Positions 50,001 to 63,241 of a stretch of 64,000 nucleotides of DNA are shown piece by piece. Position 1 is the first letter of the stretch; each line of letters opens with the position of its first letter. Both the position numbers and the translations under genes were made by a program. The notes under the pieces are model-generated. The model did not search any database, had not been told where the DNA came from, and saw only the letters and a list, made by a program, of their open reading frames with translations. This stretch comes from Membranipora membranacea (lineage: Eukaryota > Bryozoa > Gymnolaemata > Cheilostomatida > Membraniporidae): assembly GCA_914767715.1 (NCBI GenBank), contig OU612072.1, forward strand, positions 4,340,001-4,404,000. The letters are read 5' to 3'.

Positions 50001-53000
50001 ATGAAAGAAATATAGAAATTATTCCTCAAGACATAACTTATCACATGTGGGTCACAGACACATGCAACCAGAACCTGAATCAGAACCAAAGCAGACCAGG
50101 AGAATCAGAATAAGTTCTGTCCAGTTTATGAGAAAACATACAGTAGTTAGCAGTGCACTGTTTTAATAAGGCCTTCTATTGAACAACCTACTCAAAGCTG
50201 CTCCAGAACCATGACCATATGTACTGTACTATACTGAAACATGGATCTAAAGATTGCTGAAAGACATGGAGAATATTACGCCCCTTATAGTATCTGATCT
50301 CCCCGTATCTCAAACATACAGTTTACATGGCACTGATCTCTTACCACAGATCCCTTTGTGAGGATAAGCCTTGCCTCCATTCTGTCCTTCTTATCAGACT
50401 CACTGAGACCAAATGGAGTAACACCAACTGTCGGAATCTCTGTCATACCGTAAAGTGTCTGAAAGTGGAGAGAGAGAATCTACATTCAGTTTCTGAGAAA
50501 ACTTGGTATTTGTCATTGACTACAATCAAAATTTGTTGAACTAGAGCTTAATTGAATAGCGAATCTACTGAATCAAAGTTGTTCTACCTTACATTTTAAT
50601 GTTATCCATTTTGCTAACATGGCATGCACTTGGAAAGCACCCCACCCCCTCAACATTCATTATTAGTGAGAAGCCAGCGAGTAGAGACCATTGAGGGAAG
50701 AAGAGGATTAAAATAACTACAACTAACCACAATCATTCCTCCAAGGCTATCTTTTATATTCTGTTTGAATTGTTTAGTGTAGCTTTGTCCCAGAAGCATT
50801 GTGTACTTGATTCGTTTAGATCGTGGGTATCTATTTGCCATATAGTCGCACAGAGAGTCAAGCTCCTTTGGTAACATTACTACTAGGGAGACACTACAAA
50901 TACAAATTAAGATAAGATAAGAGCCTTTGCTCAGTTTCCCCATTTCTGGTTTGAGCTGCTGAGGTGAGGTCAGTTCTGACTAGCTTTGCCTGCGACATAG
51001 AAAACCGAGAAACTGAATATAAAAATATTGATTGTCTCCCTCATAAAGGCAGAAATGATATTTTAGTAAATTTTGTAATTTGTGGTTTTAGCGCCAAATC
51101 ATTAGTTTAGGGTTACTCTACACTGAGGATGACCGCAATGAATCTAAGGTAGTGGGTTCATCATAAGCATGCCCCCACTATTTGTTTAACTTAGATGTAG
51201 TGAACTCACGGCTTTTCCTTAGACTTTGGCTAGTAGTTGAGACTATGATAAACATCAGAATGGTATCTATAGTGCCATTGAGACTCACCATTCATCAATA
51301 ATGGAGTCACCACATATCTTTGCAGCTGTATCCTTCGAAATATTTTTGGAAATATCAGGTGAGAAAACAAGCTTGTCTGTCTTTCCAGAGAGATTGAGAG
51401 CACTTCTAGTAAAAGCTACCATACTCCCTCTGTTCAGTGAATCTGTGATACAAACCTGTTAGAAAATTTTCGGTAAAACGGTGATGGCAGGTAAGCAGTA
51501 TGTTAAAGCAGAAATCGGCTTCCGTGGTAAATCATTTGATAGAATTGCCGGTTAAATCTCAGGCACAAATTTAACTTTTGGCACACAGAAAGCTTGGCGT
51601 TACAAAGAATGGGACTATGGTTTAACATAAAGCAACAGTGTTACAAAGGAATCGTGAGAGACCAGCTACCTTATTACTGTAGTGCCATTATGCCCTTTCT
51701 CTCTGTATTATCTGGTGTAGTTATGTTATGTAACTCACCAGTGGTCTCTAGTTATAGTATATACATAATCCTCAATGCCTGAATTGACATATTTTGTTGG
51801 TATAAATGATCGATGTTTGACACATTGTGATTGATAGGGCAATTAGCAAGATGCTACTTGGATCACCTATAAATTTGTGGTGTTATTGCCTACCAGTTTC
51901 AACTCTTGTCTTTTCCCTTATAAACTCACTATGACGTCATTTCTGATATTTTCCAGTGGACTTACCTACATCAGATTCCCATGATTTTACACAAACTTAA
52001 CACACAGGACACACAACTCCTGTGGAAAAAATATATCTGCCTTAATCTCAATGCAGACAGGCCATGTGTGTATATCTATAGTAGGCCTATTCACTGGATA
52101 TAGATTGTTATAATTATTTTCTTGTTCTTGTCTGCCAAATATTCATCAACATTCCACTATTGGTCTCAATTATAATCCACTTACAGATCCGTTGCTAGTA
52201 AGAACTGGTGCCCCAATGCGTTCCAGGAAACTTCTATGAGTGTGCAATATATGTTTCACTCCACCGGTTGTACCCTAAAATGTAATTTTCTGCAGAAATT
52301 ACGGTTTCAAGAGTAGATATAGCAAAGTAGATGTATAACAGAGTATGAATGAATACACAGTATACCACCCTTAATTTAATTTGAAGAATCTCATGAACAT
52401 CATTTACAAGTGAATGTGACAGGCTACAGCAACAGTGGCGCTGCCTTCCATCAAGAAAGGCAACTCCACAAATTCAAGGTTATGAGATAGCAAAGCATAA
52501 ATGTTCCATTGAAGCCCAAAATATATCCTCAATATGGTGTTACATTGTCATCCCAATTGTGGTACTCCGTCTAGGTGAAAATATTCAGGCGCTATGCTGC
52601 AGAGACCAGCGTATGCAACAAAAGTTTGCACATGTTCAAATTGGCAGGGCTGTTTTATTACCGTTGAGCATGACGTCTGAGAAATATGCTCAGGTTGAAC
52701 TCTCTCTCTGGCCCTCTCAAGCTGTGCTTCACCAATTGTCTGCCCTTGCTGAATCAAACCACCGATTGGTTTCATAAACGGATAATTCATCAGATGATTC
52801 ATATTCTTCCCCTCATAGTACACATGTTTGACACTACTCAGCCTACAAAAAATCATGAGATATTGATAATCCAAATATCAGGGTAACTTTGCAGGATATC
52901 AATTGTCATTAAGAGCATAATTTAAGTTGTGGCTTATTTTGTGTGCAACAATGTAATACATAACGCATGAGCCGCTTGGGTTTGGAACAAGAGTAGGTAC

Positions 53001-54858
53001 ATGACAAGGTCAGATGGCATTCTCTAATTGAACTTGGAGCTAACAGAACGGCTACCCACTAAGGATACAGCCGGCTAGGTGAGAAAGGTGAGAAATTTAC
53101 ACAATTAACACAATTCATTTAGCATAGTGCATGCCATCTTACTTTTCTGAAACTGTTAGTGAAGTTCCGCTCTGATATAACGACAAGAGAGCCTCAACTA
53201 TTTCTTCATCGGCTGCATCTCCAGCCACGACTATTTTAGGCTTGAATGTGTTGACATATCCCTCTATTGAAGCTGCTCTCGGCATGAATATGATATCCGC
53301 CTAGATGATTGAGGAGTTCAAAGGTCAATGGTCTAAAAACTTTGAACAACTTCCAATTTATCATATAATGGGTATTCACAGTACAAGTGCTCAGACGGCT
53401 GTAATGTGAGAGCGAATGAAAGTACAATATAGACTTACGCTTGTTTTGAGTATTGATAATGTAATGCCAGTAAATTGCATTGTAGATGCCTGAGCACTTA
53501 GACTTGTTATCAGGTGCAAGCATAGACTTAATAATAAACCTAGACAGGATACTGCATGATGAATAACGATAAAGTCATAAGATGAATATATCTGGACCAC
53601 TTACCAACACAGAAACACCAAGAGACAGACCGGCCACCCATACAGCCAGTGCCTCAAGTGAGTAACAACCAACCATCAGAATACAGTCGACCCCTGGCTC
53701 CTGAACATCCAACGAAAGTAATCCCTTGGCGTACTTATCGCTCTATACAAATATGGAAAAGAATTACGCTGTTATGTAACACGCTTTCTTTGAAGTTTCT
53801 CTTGTTACCTCAAAATTGGGTGGAGCTCTTTTCTGTGCAATTAAAGGCAAGGGCAATGTCTGTTGGGTGGATGAGAATTCAAATGGCTCATGTTGGGTGA
53901 TCTCAAAATACGGTTGATTCAGGAGAATTCTCTCATTTATAGGGGGTGCTGAACAGGGAGACAACATGCAACTTCAAAATCTTGAATATTTATCGAGCAT
54001 CAATGCGAGCGGGTCACACTATTGTATTTGTATGGTAACAAATTTTTAAAAAAGGACTAAATAACAATAAGTACCATATAATTTTACTGAACTTTGAACT
54101 TTGAACTTTGAATTTCTTACTGAGACCTCAGTCTTCGATATAAGAACCTGTTCAGGATTAAACAAATTGAGCAAATTTTTTTATTTCAACTAGCTGTCTA
54201 ATTAATTCAGCAAAGTAAAAATAGAGCATCAATTTGTTGAAAATCCTTTCTGATTATCCTATGACCATGTACAACTTTACTTTGTGATCCAGAATGTAGG
54301 ACATTGGGCTTTCCATAACTCATCTATCACTTTGTAATTTTCTTATTTTTGTAGCAGTTTTTTTGAGGTGCTCTATTGTTTCAGCATCTGGGACAAATTT
54401 CAGGTTAATTATGGCCACCATCTGCTCCTATGACAGGTTGTATATGACTTTGGAAAAGATCAGCACATCTCTCAATGTCTATTAGAGATAAATAATAAAT
54501 GATAAAAATCTGAAGTTACAATAAACATTGATCCACATATGTGTGTTACATATGGCTAATTAATCTAGATGTTTCTCAAGGAAGATACGTGTATCAACCA
54601 AATGATGGTAAGTTGAAGTTGTACACTTAATATGTCTAGATAAATGGTGTAAACACCCCAATAACAACATGTGTGTGAACTACATCTACCTACCTGCTGT
54701 AATATGTACCCATTATTCGCTCTCTCTCCAGTCTGAAGATTGACAAACTCAGTTATCCTCCCCTGTTTAAAAACTCTCTTAAATAAATCATACAGAACTC
54801 GATCTTGTGACGGAGGCCTGGACTGGTCGGTCTTGTCCAAGTAGCTTTTACTCAACAT
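47090..54858 (-). CDS. ANL adenylate-forming enzyme, copy A, complete, 14 exons
   Basis: Exons 54694-54858, 53605-53742, 53143-53300, 52662-52842, 52185-52274, 51289-51455, 50728-50893, 50345-50458, 49764-49909, 49094-49241, 48653-48708, 48196-48259, 47491-47562 and 47090-47179 join in phase to 584 aa. Start MLSKSYLDKTDQSRPPSQ. The A3 loop is STGTTGGVKH, split by an intron after Ser-Thr; the A5 block is a canonical YGMTE. A7 reads TKD rather than TGD, the A8 hinge is GRESVRASIPIRRVKI, and A10 is FPQSKNGRK. It ends PGSYTQ. The protein should adenylate a carboxylate with ATP; the substrate cannot be told. No targeting signal seen. It is the most diverged of the array and the only intact copy with the ancestral start, stop and exon set. 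Confidence 0.88.
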
Positions 54859-55959
54859 GATTCACTGAAGCACAGACATCAAACTGGATAATCTCTTTAT
54901 AGCATCACCATTTATATGTGGCATCCACCTTCACACTTATCGTAAGCTAAATGAGACACCCCTAATCTCAACTAATTTAGGATAGCATCTTAATAACTGG
55001 TCTTTACGCTATTCATATTCTTGGGCCTCAGAGATAATTATCATAATTATATAATATGACATGCATGTTACAGACAAAAACCTTGGAGTTAAATTGTTGG
55101 CTGTTTGAAGGATTAAATCAAGATAATTTACATTCATGTGAATAAATGTCTATGGCCAGACCATCCTATTACAAAGCAAATACATTTTGACTTTAAATAG
55201 AGATCCTTTTTTACAGTTGGAAACATTAATTATCCATGATCACACAAATGTAGTATGATTATATGGCAATGGAATGAATTTTCTTAGTGTTTATTTTGTT
55301 CTCTTTGTGCCTTAGACACCGATACGACCAGGGCTCTCCACCTCGGAGTATCAAAATCCTGAGTTTTGCTTGTAACTTGTTGCGTAGTGGCACTTCAAAG
55401 GCACAAACACCCTGTGCATGTACAGCTTAGGTCTTTTGGGCTCTGCTAGCCTTCAAAACAAGTATCTGCGATATAAACCTAAAGAGCAATTTAGGGCTCT
55501 ACAGATAAATTCCATTGGTTTTAAGGGAGACATTGTCAGTATAAGTATACGCACCAAGATCGCCAAAATAAATCTGGAGTTCCATAACTAAGATGAATAT
55601 GAGGGAAATCTGAGTTTTTAACTCATACTCTGATATCGTTGAATTGCCTGAGTTGAACTCAAAATTATGTGTAATTCGGGCTAAATTTGAGTGGTTGAGA
55701 GCCCTTGATACGACACCATTCCACTGAGAGCTATTGATGATTGTATTCTTTGTCATCTTTGGAAAGTATCTGTCACGATGGTTTTATAAGGCTTTAGAGG
55801 TGGGGTCGTTTGTCCTGGATAACATTGGCCACTTCACACAAGGTAATCTGCGATAGAGCCAAGCAGTGCTCTAGGATTCAAGTTGATGCGGTGTTGGGTT
55901 GAAGAAAATGGTGGTAAATGTGCGATAACAGACCTACAAAATCTATTCAAATTGGTGGG

Positions 55960-56530
55960 TATTATATTGTGTGTGTATAACTCACTGAATATGTGTAGAA
56001 ATTGCTTGGTGAGAAGAATTTGCATCATGGGTATGCTCAAGGATGGCCGACCTTGTGTTGGAATTGAATTGACAAACATCAATGTGGGCACAACTTTAAA
56101 ATTGCATACCAGGTACAATGGCCTGCTTGAGTTAGCCACCCTTCCTGACTTCACCAGTGATCTACACTGACATAGAGACTACACTGTTACCATGTGTATC
56201 TCTGATCATTAGAGTCAACTTAGTACAAGTACCTAACATGTACCCAACCCCCCCCCCCCAATTAGTAAAAATGAAATTTGGTCGCCTCACCAAATTATTT
56301 GTGATGATACTCATGCTAAGTGAATTAGTTCACTCTCTATCGATCAGATATACAATGCAATAGTATATCACATGATCACATGATCAGTGTGCCACTGATA
56401 TTTTATCAAGATCAGGAAATTCAGTCAATTGCCACCTCCATGTTCTCATGTCTACAAATTATAGCTCATCAAACCTGCAGGGGTTCTCAACCGCACAAAG
56501 ATATAAATTTTCAAACCCAAATTCAAGAGT
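55960..56530. repeat. Block paralogous to 46010-46320
   Basis: Shared stretches in the same order: tgtgtgtataactcactgaa, caatgtgggcacaact, catgtctacaaattatag, and caaacctgcaggggttctcaacc, against versions near 46010, 46140, 46260 and 46290. Both are non-coding. They look like flanks copied with the ANL array, which hints at a further lost copy. Confidence 0.65.
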
Positions 56531-56898
56531 ACTTGTGATGTAATCAAAAACCAAGTATAACTCACTTGTTTCCAAGAAAAAATCTCGTCTTAATTATGCA
56601 CTCAAACTGCAGAAAATAAATTACAATAATTACTACGAAATCCAAACTCATTGAGGCCATAAATAACAGATATTATTGTCTCCTGCTGCTCCAAAGATAG
56701 GATAGATGTCTGGTGCCGGTACCTTGATAGGTAGATTGATTGCTGGTTGCTGACTGCTGCTGCCACTGCGGATGCTGTAGACAAGGGCTCTCAACCACTC
56801 AGAATAAGCTCGAGTTACTCAGGCTATTGGGTTCCGGAATAAACACTTGATTTTTATTGACAATCTAGCTGCTTATATTTGTAAACTGAAAATTTCAC

Positions 56899-57091
56899 CC
56901 TTAAAACAAACACAATCCATCAGTAGATACCTAAATTGCTCTCTAGGTTTTTGTTGCCGGACACAGTAGTGGTAAAACTCAGGGTTTAGATCCTCCCAGG
57001 GTGAGAGCCCCTCTGTGGACAGGACAACTGGCACCTGTTGGGACCTGACTGCATCAAGAACACCACAGGTAGTTCTTGTTTCTGTGCAAAG
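56899..57091 (-). other. Possible coding exon of unknown family
   Basis: The minus strand has a 64-residue open stretch with protein-like composition (VLDAVRSQQVPVVLSTEG, PWEDLNPEFYHYC, REQFRYLLMDC) bounded by an acceptor (TTTGCCGCAG) and a weak donor (GGGTGAAA). I do not recognise it. It could be a transposon-domain relic or an exon of an unseen gene. Low certainty. Confidence 0.3.
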
Positions 57092-57313
57092 CTGCGGCAA
57101 ATTACAAAACACAACTAAGGCAACAAAAATCTAACAAACTCAAATTTTTGTCAGTGTTGTCAGATATATTGCTAAATTTGTAAAAGTAAACCTACTACCA
57201 TCCTCAGACATTAAATAAACTCAACTCAGCAGTCAAAATGATGTTTTAATAGCCAAGTTAGTCTCACTCATAGAACCCTATCAATAATACAAACATGGAA
57301 ATAGTTTAGATCA

Positions 57314-57420
57314 TGTTTGATCCGTTTACCTGTATTCAGAGTTTTCCCCCTACACTGGTCACACCCAGGCAAAGTTACCAATCAAGGGGAAGCAACTCCG
57401 AATGCAGGTAAATGGGTCAA
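57314..57420. repeat. Short palindromic repeat, copy 1
   Basis: Inverted arms around ACCTGTATTCAGAGTTTTCCCCC and its mate GGGGAAGCAACTCCGAATGC, ending in GGTCAAA/TTTGATC pairs. It recurs at 61843-61962. Probably a small fold-back element. Confidence 0.7.
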
Positions 57421-58019
57421 AGCTGATTTTGTATGAATGTGACTGTGGTACTAAGCGATCACAAAATTCTCTATGTTATAGCTGTTAACTAAAAATCTAG
57501 CTACATTAATTTCATGGAAATCCTGCTGCAACCAAAATAGAACTATTATCTCAGAACTTAAAAGGTTTGTTAATAATAAAAACATCAATAGAATAAATAG
57601 ATAAATTTCTGCTGTACAATATGGCCATGGCAAATAAGGGAGGTGAATATGACTGACATCGCAAATTTATCGGTTATGTGTTTAAATAGCTACACGGGAG
57701 AAGTGATGTTACACAGATACTATACTTCAAAGTCGCTTAATTATTCAAAAAAATTTGATTCGACTCTCTCTGTCTTGCCAAGCTTTCTTGGATTGCCAGG
57801 AGACTACTTTCGATGCACCCTTCCACTAAAACCAGTCAAGGCAATCAGGAGCCCATTTTACTCCGAAGAAAATTGAAAGGGCGTTATTAACCATATAGCA
57901 ATAGCCAGTAATATCCCTCTCGCTCTTTGTGTTTAGCGAATCTGAGTTTTTTCTCCATTTCTCTATTTTAGCGGTGTATGTGAGTATTGTCAGAGTGTGT
58001 GTAGATGAAGGAGTCACCT

Positions 58020-61000
58020 TTACCTGCTTCTCATAGTTACTGTAGAATTCTGTCTCATGTGGCGTCTCGAGTTCATCTTACACTGTAATATCCTAGTGAA
58101 TGTCTGCCGGAAGTTCACGTTACACAGAGCGTAACAGACGGGATTTACAGTACTATTCAGATAGCACAGCCAATATCCTGAAAAAAAGACAGTTAAATCA
58201 GAATAGAATATCACCATAGGGCATCCCTTTGGGGATTCCTCAATTTATAATTTCTGTGATCAATCATGCTGGCAATCAGAGAGGGAAAGGGTAAAGACCA
58301 GGAGTTGGTAATATTAATAATAAAAGATAACTCTTGCTGTAAACTCTGCACAGACTGCAAATGGCTTCGAAATTCCAAGAGCCAATTTGTCAGAGATCAG
58401 CTCATGCCTCAGAGCTACACATGTCCAGAATGCACTACTGTATAAATTTAGAAGTCTGAATCAATTTATGTTGGTTTGTTCAGCGCATGATTTTAATATC
58501 TTGCAGTTTGTTATGCCTTGACACGCGGTGATATAAGAACGGAGGGCAAAAAAGGGCACGCTGTGAGAGAGGCTCACCTATACTGTACAGGAAGCCTGGT
58601 ATGATCGTCGAGTCGAATGCATTTATAAGAGTGAAGAGGTGATAAGGACTCCATGTTATTATGAAGGCAAACAGAATAGCGCTGAGAGTCTTAGCTGCCT
58701 TCCCATCCTGCTTTCTTTCGTTTCGGCGAGTCACGCTATTCAGTTTATTAAGGCTTAGTCTGTTGTGAAGTGTAGATTTATGGCTACCCGTCGTTGATTG
58801 GTCAGCCGTTGAGTTATAGTGGATAAGCGAGTGTTCTGATTTGCTGATATGTTTACTATCGGTGCTGTTGTTACTAGCCCTAGCTAAGAGAGGAGAATGA
58901 CAGCTCTCTAGAGAATATCTATTTGTTACGGGTAGCTTACGACTATTCATACACAGAGATGTAGGTTGTCCCACTGACAGTCTAGATAGAGGAGAGTGAT
59001 TACCACAGTTATTACTATAGTTTTGATGCTCTGGTGTTGGTACTCTCTCATTGAATGAGGTTGTTATGCACTCGAGCACCTCTGGAGGTTGAGCTGCAGC
59101 AGTCGGGGGAGACAACTCCCTCTTACTGTTCTTGATACTTGTTTGAGACTGAGTGCGAGCGATCAGATTATAGAGAAAAGATTTTTTGAAGCTGCCCTTG
59201 CTGTGAGAGGTTTGTAGTGTATTTGACTTGTCGGTAGCCGGTCTTGAGTGGCCGTTGTGTTGCTGTGGTTGTGAGTGAGATGAGCAGAGCTGTTTGTTGA
59301 GTGTCAGATTATTGTTTATATGGGAGGAAGATTCATGCTCTACGCTGGGCGAGGCATGCGACTCACTTATTTCAATACTATCAAGGTCATCGTACCTGTA
59401 AAACAGTGAAAGTAATTAAAGCGAGGAAAATATTCCTGTCATTGAAATTGAGACCGTAATCTATGAATCACTTATAATGAACCAATCAAAAAATTCCTGC
59501 AAAGCCTGCAGTTGTCGTGAAAACTAATACTGTTTTGATCAATTGTAATTGTGTTAATTTTGCCTGTAGTCTTCTTATGCAAGTGAATAGGATGAACCAT
59601 TTGATTGGGGTTTGAAAAGTTCATGATAAGTTTTGTGCAGTCTAGACCAAACTACTCACTCATTATCTATCTCACAGCAGCTGTGCAGACAAGATATGAC
59701 ACGCTGTCGACACCCAGGTGGAGGTTTTAGCTCCTCAAGGTCTTCTAACATAATCCCATTGTTACCCAGAGACATAGGAGTGGTAGATATCAGTCTCTTA
59801 ACAGACATCATTCCGCCTGGCAATCAAACACACACAATTTTGTTTAACTATAATTTAAGCTTTCTTGTGCTACCCTGTAAAATGAGGGGGCAATTCTTGT
59901 AACGAAGAAAGGTTCGAGATCCTAGTTAATTTGATGACTAACTGATAATCATACCTTAAATTCACATTGATCACATGGTACACTATCGCTTGTGATTAAT
60001 CTTTAGACAGAGCATTACTAAGTTGATGTACCCTAACCAGCAGAAAGAGACTCGATGGGGCCACCCCATGTCCAATTCTAACATAAGAGGCTGACACATG
60101 TAAGGTACTATGGATAAATTGACTCCATTGATCACTAGTACGCACACCAAAAGCACCCTAAGCAAGCAAACAAACCTGATGCCTGTAGTTTTCTAAGCTC
60201 TTTATGACGTTGCTGAGTTTCTAGGAATATTCTGAAGTATAGTATAGCCATCAGGGTTACTGGTAGATAAAAAGCTGCTAGAGATGTCACTACAGTAACC
60301 ACCTGATTAGTCGCTTCATTGTTTGTGCTGAGAAACTGGACTTGACACTCATCAATAGGGACAGTACGGCTACAAGTATAACAATTGTTATAGTTATTAA
60401 ATACGAGACATGCAAATAAGAATGTACATATACGTGAAAGCCTCATCCTCAATTTTAATTGCCATCAAGGTTAGCGTTCAGGGAGGATCTCAAAACATAG
60501 TGTGCATAATAATAATAATAATAATCAAGTTTACACATGATGCCCAAAAAGTAGAATAATATACCTTGGTTGATCATATCACATCAGAAGGGCACAAACA
60601 GTGAGCAGCCTGAGAAAAGTTGGAAACAGACTCTGTTTTTTTTCAATCATGTTAGGATTATCTTGATAAAACTGGTTGTTTGATGGGGTGATCTCTCTCC
60701 CAACAAAGCATGTCAAGTTTGATAAATTTATTGTGACTAAATCTAATTGCACAAACTCACCCTTTTTCGATGAAAGGCCACAGTATAATCCAAGGAGCCC
60801 ACAACAGCAGCGAGATGACCCAGGCACAAGCTATCATAATACCAGCCCTTCGAGGTGTCCGCTTACCCATGTATGTAAGGGGGCGTGTTACTGACAGGTA
60901 CCTGTAAGACGATAAATGTTTGAGGATATCAGCTAAAGTCTGTTTTGTTTAAGAATTGATGTAAGTTGCTCCTGTGGGCGGAAGGTACATGGCCTTTTCT

Positions 61001-63241
61001 GTATCATATACTTGGCTCTCTTTCGGTCCCAAAAGACATGTCTGCACACACTAATATACTATAAATCAGAGAATGATGATTTATCCTTGCTCAGACTAGG
61101 AAATGTCCATACTATTATTGTTTATGTGCTGATCTAATTATCAGGCAGAGTTGTCCTACATCGAACAAGAAGAATACAACTCCTGACTTTAAACAGAAGT
61201 AATCACTTTAAGCAGTCTAATTTGTTTGGTATTTACCTATCAAAGCAAATGATGAGCAGATTAGCAACTGAAGCATTTGATATTGTATAGTCAATACATA
61301 GCCACAGATCACATACTGCAGGTCCTAGAGGCCATCTCCCTAGCACAAGAAACATTGTATACAGCGGCATCGATATTAATCCTGCAATCATAGTAAGTAT
61401 CACAATCTCAGTCGGTGGACGGAGAGATGAAGGCAAGACAGTACTCAAAAAATTACTCTCATGATTTCATTGATTTTCCAGACCTATTTAGGAAATTCAG
61501 AAACCACTAATGTGTAATGACTTTCAGCATGGTGTTTCTCACAAGAGAATCTCCGGGTTAAAATTTAACTCACATATTATCTGATATCTACCTATGATAA
61601 TCGATAATGTATGAACACATACACCAATTAACCGTTTGGAAGATTATTATTTAAAGCCAACATTTTCACTTGGGGTCATGTTATCCTACAAACAAACCTG
61701 TCCAATTAGTTTGCATACCAGCCCTAATACTTATATTTAAGTCCAAAAAGGTCTTGTAAGGGGATGTCAACTACGTCACAAATACTGTAGGTCGTTTTAT
61801 GAATTCACCCTTTTCGAAAGCAATGGAAAACCATTAGACCAAGTTTGGTGCATCTACCTGCATTCAGAGTTTGTCCCCCTCAACTGGTCACTCCGCGGAA
61901 CTTTCTGCCTGCGGCGTGACCAGTGGTAGGGGAGCAACTGGAATGCAGGCAGTATGGATCAAATGTGATCCAGCAAACCCTGGTCTCTGTCGTGTATTAC
62001 ATGAGAAACCTTTTATAAAGACACAGAAGTGGTCATCATTGATTAGAGCCCCATCTATTACCTTGGATCAGCTTGTAATACTAGTTATTAATCTTTTCTC
62101 AAAATAGAAATCAATCAAAGCTTGCTCATGTTTATTTTTACAGCGCTAAATGTATTTACTTTTTGAGTAAATACAATATCGAGGAGGGGATTAAAAATCC
62201 TGAGAATTAAGAAGTGTAATATGGATCAATAGTTTAATGTGTAATGCTTGATGTTTCAAATTGACATGCCTACCTAAGATACACACAATATTAGGGGCAG
62301 CATGCTTATCACAATGAGCTGCTGTGATCATTAATTTAAAGTACCAGTGTACCGAGGACCATTAAACGATTAACATGTGCTCAATAAACATTCATGGTCA
62401 GCAGCTGACTTTTCCCCCAGGTGAACTCCAAGCCAAAGTGGTTCACTTCACTTTGCTGCTATTATTCTTCAGCATTGTTTTAAGTCCCTTTACCCCCCTT
62501 ACATTCATGCCCCCCAGCCCAACGGCCCCAGCAACCCTAACTTAAGCAGTTTATGCCTAACTGGGGGCAGACATGTAGCTGCGGTAGCTGCAACTCCCAT
62601 AATACAAGCGTCACAAGGTTCAAAACCTTTGTCTCATTGTAATAATGGAACACTGGTTTTGGACACTAAGAGTGCTTGAATGATGGGAGTTACCTCTCTT
62701 GATGAAGGAGTTTTTAGAGCTGGACAAACTTCCATCCGGCAGGTGTAGAATCCCCAAACAGCGAGTGAACTGCCGGAAGTTCTGTTTTAGAACACTCTGT
62801 GCCAAGTTTTATAATGAGGCATTTTTTTTAGATACTTATGCTTTTTATTTTTCAAAAGATTTTTAGAAACCATCTTTTATTTGTAAATCTACAGAGCCCG
62901 TTTTTACAACATGTATTTTATCTGCAATGAAACATTAAACGCTAAACATACATACACCTACACTATTCTGCAGAGATAGTTCATGTTTAATGATCATCCA
63001 GAAGACAGAACAAATGAAATTTGCTTTTCTAATTTTTTGAGAGGTTCTCACTCACCAATCATCAGATCTGCGACTGCGAGGCTTAATAAGAAGTAGTTAG
63101 ATACAGTCTGGAGCCTTCTCTCTATCCTGAATGATATTAGTACTAGCAGGTTACCTCCCACAGTAACTACTATGAGCACCGCTACACATAGACAGATCAG
63201 AACTATCTGCCAGTCTGCTAACTCTACTCCTTCTGTGGACT
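58020..63241 (-). CDS. Muscarinic acetylcholine receptor, 5' end missing
   Basis: Exons 63056-63241, 61237-61381, 60761-60901, 60176-60369, 59660-59816, 58578-59395 and 58020-58177 join in phase, giving about 599 residues from before TM1 to the stop. TM1-2 read [11 protein letters not shown] and [21 protein letters not shown]3 has [15 protein letters not shown] with the amine-binding Asp and then DRY split by an intron. TM5 is [11 protein letters not shown] long cytoplasmic loop of about 270 residues is Ser/Thr/Asn-rich, ending [22 protein letters not shown]7 is [15 protein letters not shown]. The set is diagnostic of muscarinic receptors, which couple acetylcholine to G proteins at the plasma membrane. 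At position 6.52, Asn in vertebrate receptors, it has His (WSPYH). The N-terminal exon is upstream of 63241 and was not identified. Confidence 0.93.
61843..61962. repeat. Short palindromic repeat, copy 2
   Basis: Arms ACCTGCATTCAGAGTTTGTC and GGAGCAACTGGAATGCAGGC, inner pair CTGGTCAC/GTGACCAG, outer pair near TTGGTGCATC and GGATCAAA. Same family as 57314-57420. In an intron of the receptor. Confidence 0.75.

Larger units (their letters stand above)
54859..58019. other. Intergenic region between array and receptor
   Basis: No confident gene. It contains non-coding sequence shared with 46010-46320 (see repeat at 55960), a possible exon at 56899-57091, a poly-C run near 56245-56260, and a palindromic repeat at 57314. 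The last few hundred bases should be the 3' UTR of the receptor. Confidence 0.45.

Noticed and set aside
25429-54858. DIP2-like identity for the ANL array
   Set aside because: DIP2 has two adenylation domains after a DMAP-binding domain. Copy A is a single-domain enzyme with no such region; only a hypothetical B-C fusion would have two.
57643-57876. 77-residue plus-strand frame
   Set aside because: No motif; it lies opposite the probable 3' UTR of the receptor.
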